Assembly: GCA_021107195.1 (NCBI GenBank)
Contig: JAIOTF010000271.1
Coordinates: forward strand, 1-9,196
From: Anaerolineaceae bacterium
GTDB taxonomy: Bacteria > Chloroflexota > Anaerolineae > Anaerolineales > Anaerolineaceae
DNA length: 9,196 nt
Reading direction: 5' to 3'
Shown here: positions 7,021 through 9,196 of the stretch, in pieces
Position numbering within the stretch: position 1 is the first letter of the stretch
How the letters are laid out: each line of letters opens with the position of its first letter
The notes under the pieces: model-generated
What the model was told of the DNA's origin: nothing
Seen by the model: only the letters and a program-made list of their open reading frames with translations
The model's database searches: none
Translations under genes and position numbers: made by a program

Positions 7021-7040
7021 GCATTTCCTCCAGTGATTAA

Positions 7041-7253
7041 TTAATTCAACGATACCGGTGTGGGCTTTTCATCCCACCACCCTTCTTCTGGTTCCGGTGT
7101 ATTCGTAGGGGCATTAACCTTTACGTCTCCTATCGGAACCACTTCTGGCTCACTGTCCAACAATCCTGTCTGAATCACCATGACGGCAACCAGACCGGTC
7201 ACAACAACGACACCTATAACCACCCACATGATTGTCTTCTTGTCTACTTTCAT
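7041..7253 (-). CDS. Small single-pass membrane protein with Pro/Glu-rich outer tail
   Basis: A 70-residue protein with a short basic N-terminus (MKVDKK), one strongly hydrophobic helix at residues about 8-27 (WVVIGVVVVTGLVAVMVIQ) and a 40-residue acidic, Pro-containing tail (NTPEPEEGWWDEKPTPV). By the positive-inside rule the N-terminus is cytoplasmic and the tail outside. The start overlaps the stop of the ATPase gene (ATGA). No clear Shine-Dalgarno is visible, so it depends on translational coupling to the ATPase. That argues for production in fixed ratio and perhaps for physical partnership, for example as a membrane anchor. The TPEPE/KPTPV motifs resemble the spacer on the CpaB of this operon. 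No family recognised. Confidence 0.82.
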   Translation of the reverse strand: MKVDKKTIMWVVIGVVVVTGLVAVMVIQTGLLDSEPEVVPIGDVKVNAPTNTPEPEEGWWDEKPTPVSLN

Positions 7254-9196
7254 GGCATTGCCACGCCGCTTTCAATTTCTTTAGCCTTGATCTCTGCGTC
7301 TGTTGGCTCTTTGAGAAGCAATTGGGTGGGCCGGTAAATAAACGGCATTTGACTTGCCCTGTCCTGCGAGTATGGGAAACGAGCCACCATTTGACCAATG
7401 GCCAATGAGGACAAAAAGCGCCGCCAGGGTTCATCGTGGAATCCCTTTTCAGACCTTGCCAGTGCCGAAAGCACTACGTCCTTATCTTTGGGGTCTGTCA
7501 AATAACCGATAACAATGTTGTTGCAGCTATTGCGAATACCTGCAGGAATCAATGCTGGCGATTGCGTGATGACCATAAAGTAACAGCCATACTTACGGGA
7601 GTCACGGAACATATTTGACCACTGCTCGGACACACTTGGCCCGGAATTCATTTCAGGGTCGCCTGTTTCCAAACCGGTGAAAAGGATATTGGCTTCTTCC
7701 AATATCATCACCAGGTCTGTCTCGCCCATGTTGAGGTGCATTTCACGGCGTCGAACCATATCGGTGTAGATCATCCACCCTGCCCATCCCAACAGCCAGG
7801 CCTTCTCAAACGTTCCCAGGAACTTGCCGCCTTCGAGAATGGTCAATCCGCAAACCTCGCGGCCCAGATCTTCAATCGGAGTCGCTTCATTCCCCGGCTC
7901 GTCTTTACCAAACTGCTTACCCGCTTCACCCTGTGTCAAAGAACGCAAACGCTGGAGAATGCCGTCCAGCACCATCCGCCCAATCTGGTCTTTGCGATCC
8001 AGATTGCCGATCATTTCATTGATATGGTTGTAAAGATCAACCAGCCCCATTTTCCTGGAGCGCTCAATGGATAGCAGCTGCCTGGCATCCTTGTCCCCAA
8101 TCTTTGTGATAGGAGTACCTGCGGGAATACCACATGCCGCAGATTCTCCGGACTGCACCGCGCCCCACGATGAATGGATCACCTTATCATCTGTGAGCAA
8201 TACGCCGTGCTTGATGTACAACGCCCGTACGGCGTCATGGAATCTGTGCTGCTGCTGTTTCTGACCCAACTGGGCAATCGAGCCGAAATTATCCACAAAT
8301 CCCCGAATCTGCGACTCGGGATTAACATAACGACCAATCTGCAAGGGATTCCAACGCAGCGGGCCTGAACCATACGGGTGAAGCTGGCGAATGATGGTCT
8401 TGTTCTGCAAGGCCTGGTCACTCCACAACTGGCGCCAGCCCAGACCGAAGTCCAGTACCACGCAGCGCATGTTCCACTTGACGACCATTTCCCGCACGAT
8501 TCGCATGGCAGCTACCGATTTACCAAAACCGGTGTTGGCCGCAAACATGGTGTGCATCAGGCGGGCTTTGTCCAGACGCACGGGGGCGCTGGTTAAGTTC
8601 ATCGTTTCTGGCGATATGAAATGCCCCATCACCACCTCCCCTTTGTTGTTCGGGTAAAACGCCAATTCTTTAGGAGCACGCTCGATGACTTTCAGTGTTC
8701 CTTCCCGGATAATGGCTGGACAGGTCAATGAGGCTACATGCCTTGCACTAAGCGCAGTGGCATGACTGGTCCATAATTTCCCGTAGAAAGGATCATTCGC
8801 GGGAGCTTCATCGTCTGTAGGGTTGCTGTGAGGCAGGAATGATCTGGCATATCGGAGCATTTCCTCTTGTTCTTTGGGTGATTCGGGCCGGATCGTCACC
8901 ACTGGCCGGGCTACATTTGCTCCATGCAGAGATTGGGGCAAAAGGCTTTCAGCAGCCTTCAATCCCGCTTCACTCGCTGTAACCACGACCACGTCGGTCA
9001 TGAAGCCGCCATCGCTGATGGCTTCATTCATCACTGAAGATAATGCGTCCAGGTCTTCGGTGATTCGTGTGGCCACCCGGTCTTCTGTTGCCCAGGAGCG
9101 CCCCAGGCTAATAGATGGTGCGATACCGCCTGTAATACCCGTACCCAATGCCCGGCCTACGTTCTGTGCCTGGGACTGACTGACCGCTTCACTGAC
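7250..9196 (-). CDS. HerA/VirB4-like P-loop ATPase (5' end beyond window)
   Basis: The frame is open to the right edge, so the N-terminus is missing; 648 residues are visible. Numbered from the window edge, Walker A is NTGFGKS at residues 221-227 within FAANTGFGKSVAAMRIV. Walker B is DLVMILEE at 494-501 with the catalytic double Glu. A conserved VITQSPALIPAGIRNSCNNI block at about 542-561 matches the sensor Gln/Arg region of the FtsK-HerA-VirB4 superfamily. About 270 residues separate Walker A and B, as in VirB4/TraC-like members with a large insertion. No membrane segment is seen, so it is probably a cytoplasmic hexameric motor recruited to the membrane. The visible N-terminal part includes a Ser/Gln-rich stretch and an alpha/beta domain of unknown type. 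A TTG at 9148 is internal and not the start: sixteen more in-frame codons are open upstream. Position at the head of a Tad operon suggests a second motor for the pilus or its substrate; DNA transfer cannot be excluded. Confidence 0.86.
   Translation of the reverse strand, partial: VSEAVSQSQAQNVGRALGTGITGGIAPSISLGRSWATEDRVATRITEDLDALSSVMNEAISDGGFMTDVVVVTASEAGLKAAESLLPQSLHGANVARPVVTIRPESPKEQEEMLRYARSFLPHSNPTDDEAPANDPFYGKLWTSHATALSARHVASLTCPAIIREGTLKVIERAPKELAFYPNNKGEVVMGHFISPETMNLTSAPVRLDKARLMHTMFAANTGFGKSVAAMRIVREMVVKWNMRCVVLDFGLGWRQLWSDQALQNKTIIRQLHPYGSGPLRWNPLQIGRYVNPESQIRGFVDNFGSIAQLGQKQQQHRFHDAVRALYIKHGVLLTDDKVIHSSWGAVQSGESAACGIPAGTPITKIGDKDARQLLSIERSRKMGLVDLYNHINEMIGNLDRKDQIGRMVLDGILQRLRSLTQGEAGKQFGKDEPGNEATPIEDLGREVCGLTILEGGKFLGTFEKAWLLGWAGWMIYTDMVRRREMHLNMGETDLVMILEEANILFTGLETGDPEMNSGPSVSEQWSNMFRDSRKYGCYFMVITQSPALIPAGIRNSCNNIVIGYLTDPKDKDVVLSALARSEKGFHDEPWRRFLSSLAIGQMVARFPYSQDRASQMPFIYRPTQLLLKEPTDAEIKAKEIESGVAMP

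Noticed and set aside
7033..7046. TTAATTAATT-type palindrome between the two small genes as an operator
   Set aside because: It is only a short AT-rich run spanning the stop codon of the upstream gene; nothing supports protein binding.
7150..7434. Minus-strand 94-residue open frame overlapping the ATPase 3' end and the small membrane protein
   Set aside because: It is out of frame with both real genes, has no recognisable domain and is explained as a shadow.
9146..9148. TTG as the true start of the HerA/VirB4-like gene
   Set aside because: The same frame continues without a stop to the window edge, and no ribosome-binding site precedes this TTG.
3270..9196. A conjugative type IV secretion system (VirB4 plus VirB11)
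   Set aside because: The VirB11-like protein sits in a cpaB-cpaE-cpaF-tadB-tadC arrangement with two F-domain platform proteins, which conjugation systems lack. No relaxase, VirB6, VirB8 or coupling protein is visible.

Overview
The window lies entirely inside one tightly packed minus-strand operon of nine genes, two of them cut by the window edges. The order of transcription runs from high to low coordinates. The genes encode a Tad-type (tight adherence, type IVc) pilus or secretion machine: CpaB, CpaE/TadZ, CpaF/TadA, TadB and TadC in the canonical order. A large HerA/VirB4-like ATPase and two 70-residue proteins precede them. A 31-residue membrane microprotein and a large secreted Ig-like surface protein follow them. 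No plus-strand gene, RNA gene, mobile element, CRISPR array, promoter or terminator is supported, and no intergenic gap exceeds about 20 bases.

The organism is probably a monoderm-like bacterium, and Chloroflexota (Anaerolineae-like) is the best guess. CpaB carries a Thr/Pro-rich tail (TPTATPSPTPDP) of a kind common on exported proteins of that phylum, and the small membrane protein has a similar NTPEPE stretch. No secretin (CpaC/RcpA) gene lies between cpaB and cpaE, where diderm Tad loci usually keep it. Base composition is moderate. This taxonomic call is inference, not a search result.

Layout in order of transcription. (1) 9196 to 7250: HerA/VirB4-like ATPase, 5' end outside the window. 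(2) 7253 to 7041: single-pass membrane protein, overlapping the ATPase by ATGA. (3) 7020 to 6808: small soluble acidic protein, AT-richer than its neighbours. (4) 6788 to 5880: CpaB with an SAF domain, TTG start. (5) 5876 to 4569: CpaE with a pseudo-receiver domain and a degenerate P-loop. (6) 4553 to 3270: CpaF ATPase with all motifs intact. (7) 3273 to 2347: TadB, TTG start overlapping the cpaF stop. (8) 2337 to 1444: TadC. (9) 1423 to 1328: 31-residue hydrophobic microprotein. (10) 1328 to beyond 1: signal-peptide-bearing Ig-like repeat protein, 3' end outside the window. The two edge genes bring the gene count to ten when the microprotein is included with the nine longer ones.

How they may work together: CpaF powers a platform of TadB and TadC, CpaE positions it, and CpaB spans from the membrane to the wall. 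The terminal Ig-like protein is a plausible surface partner or adhesin. The second motor ATPase with its coupled membrane microprotein is not part of the textbook Tad set and is the most interesting element. No Flp pilin, TadV prepilin peptidase or TadE/F minor pilin is visible here; they may lie outside the window.
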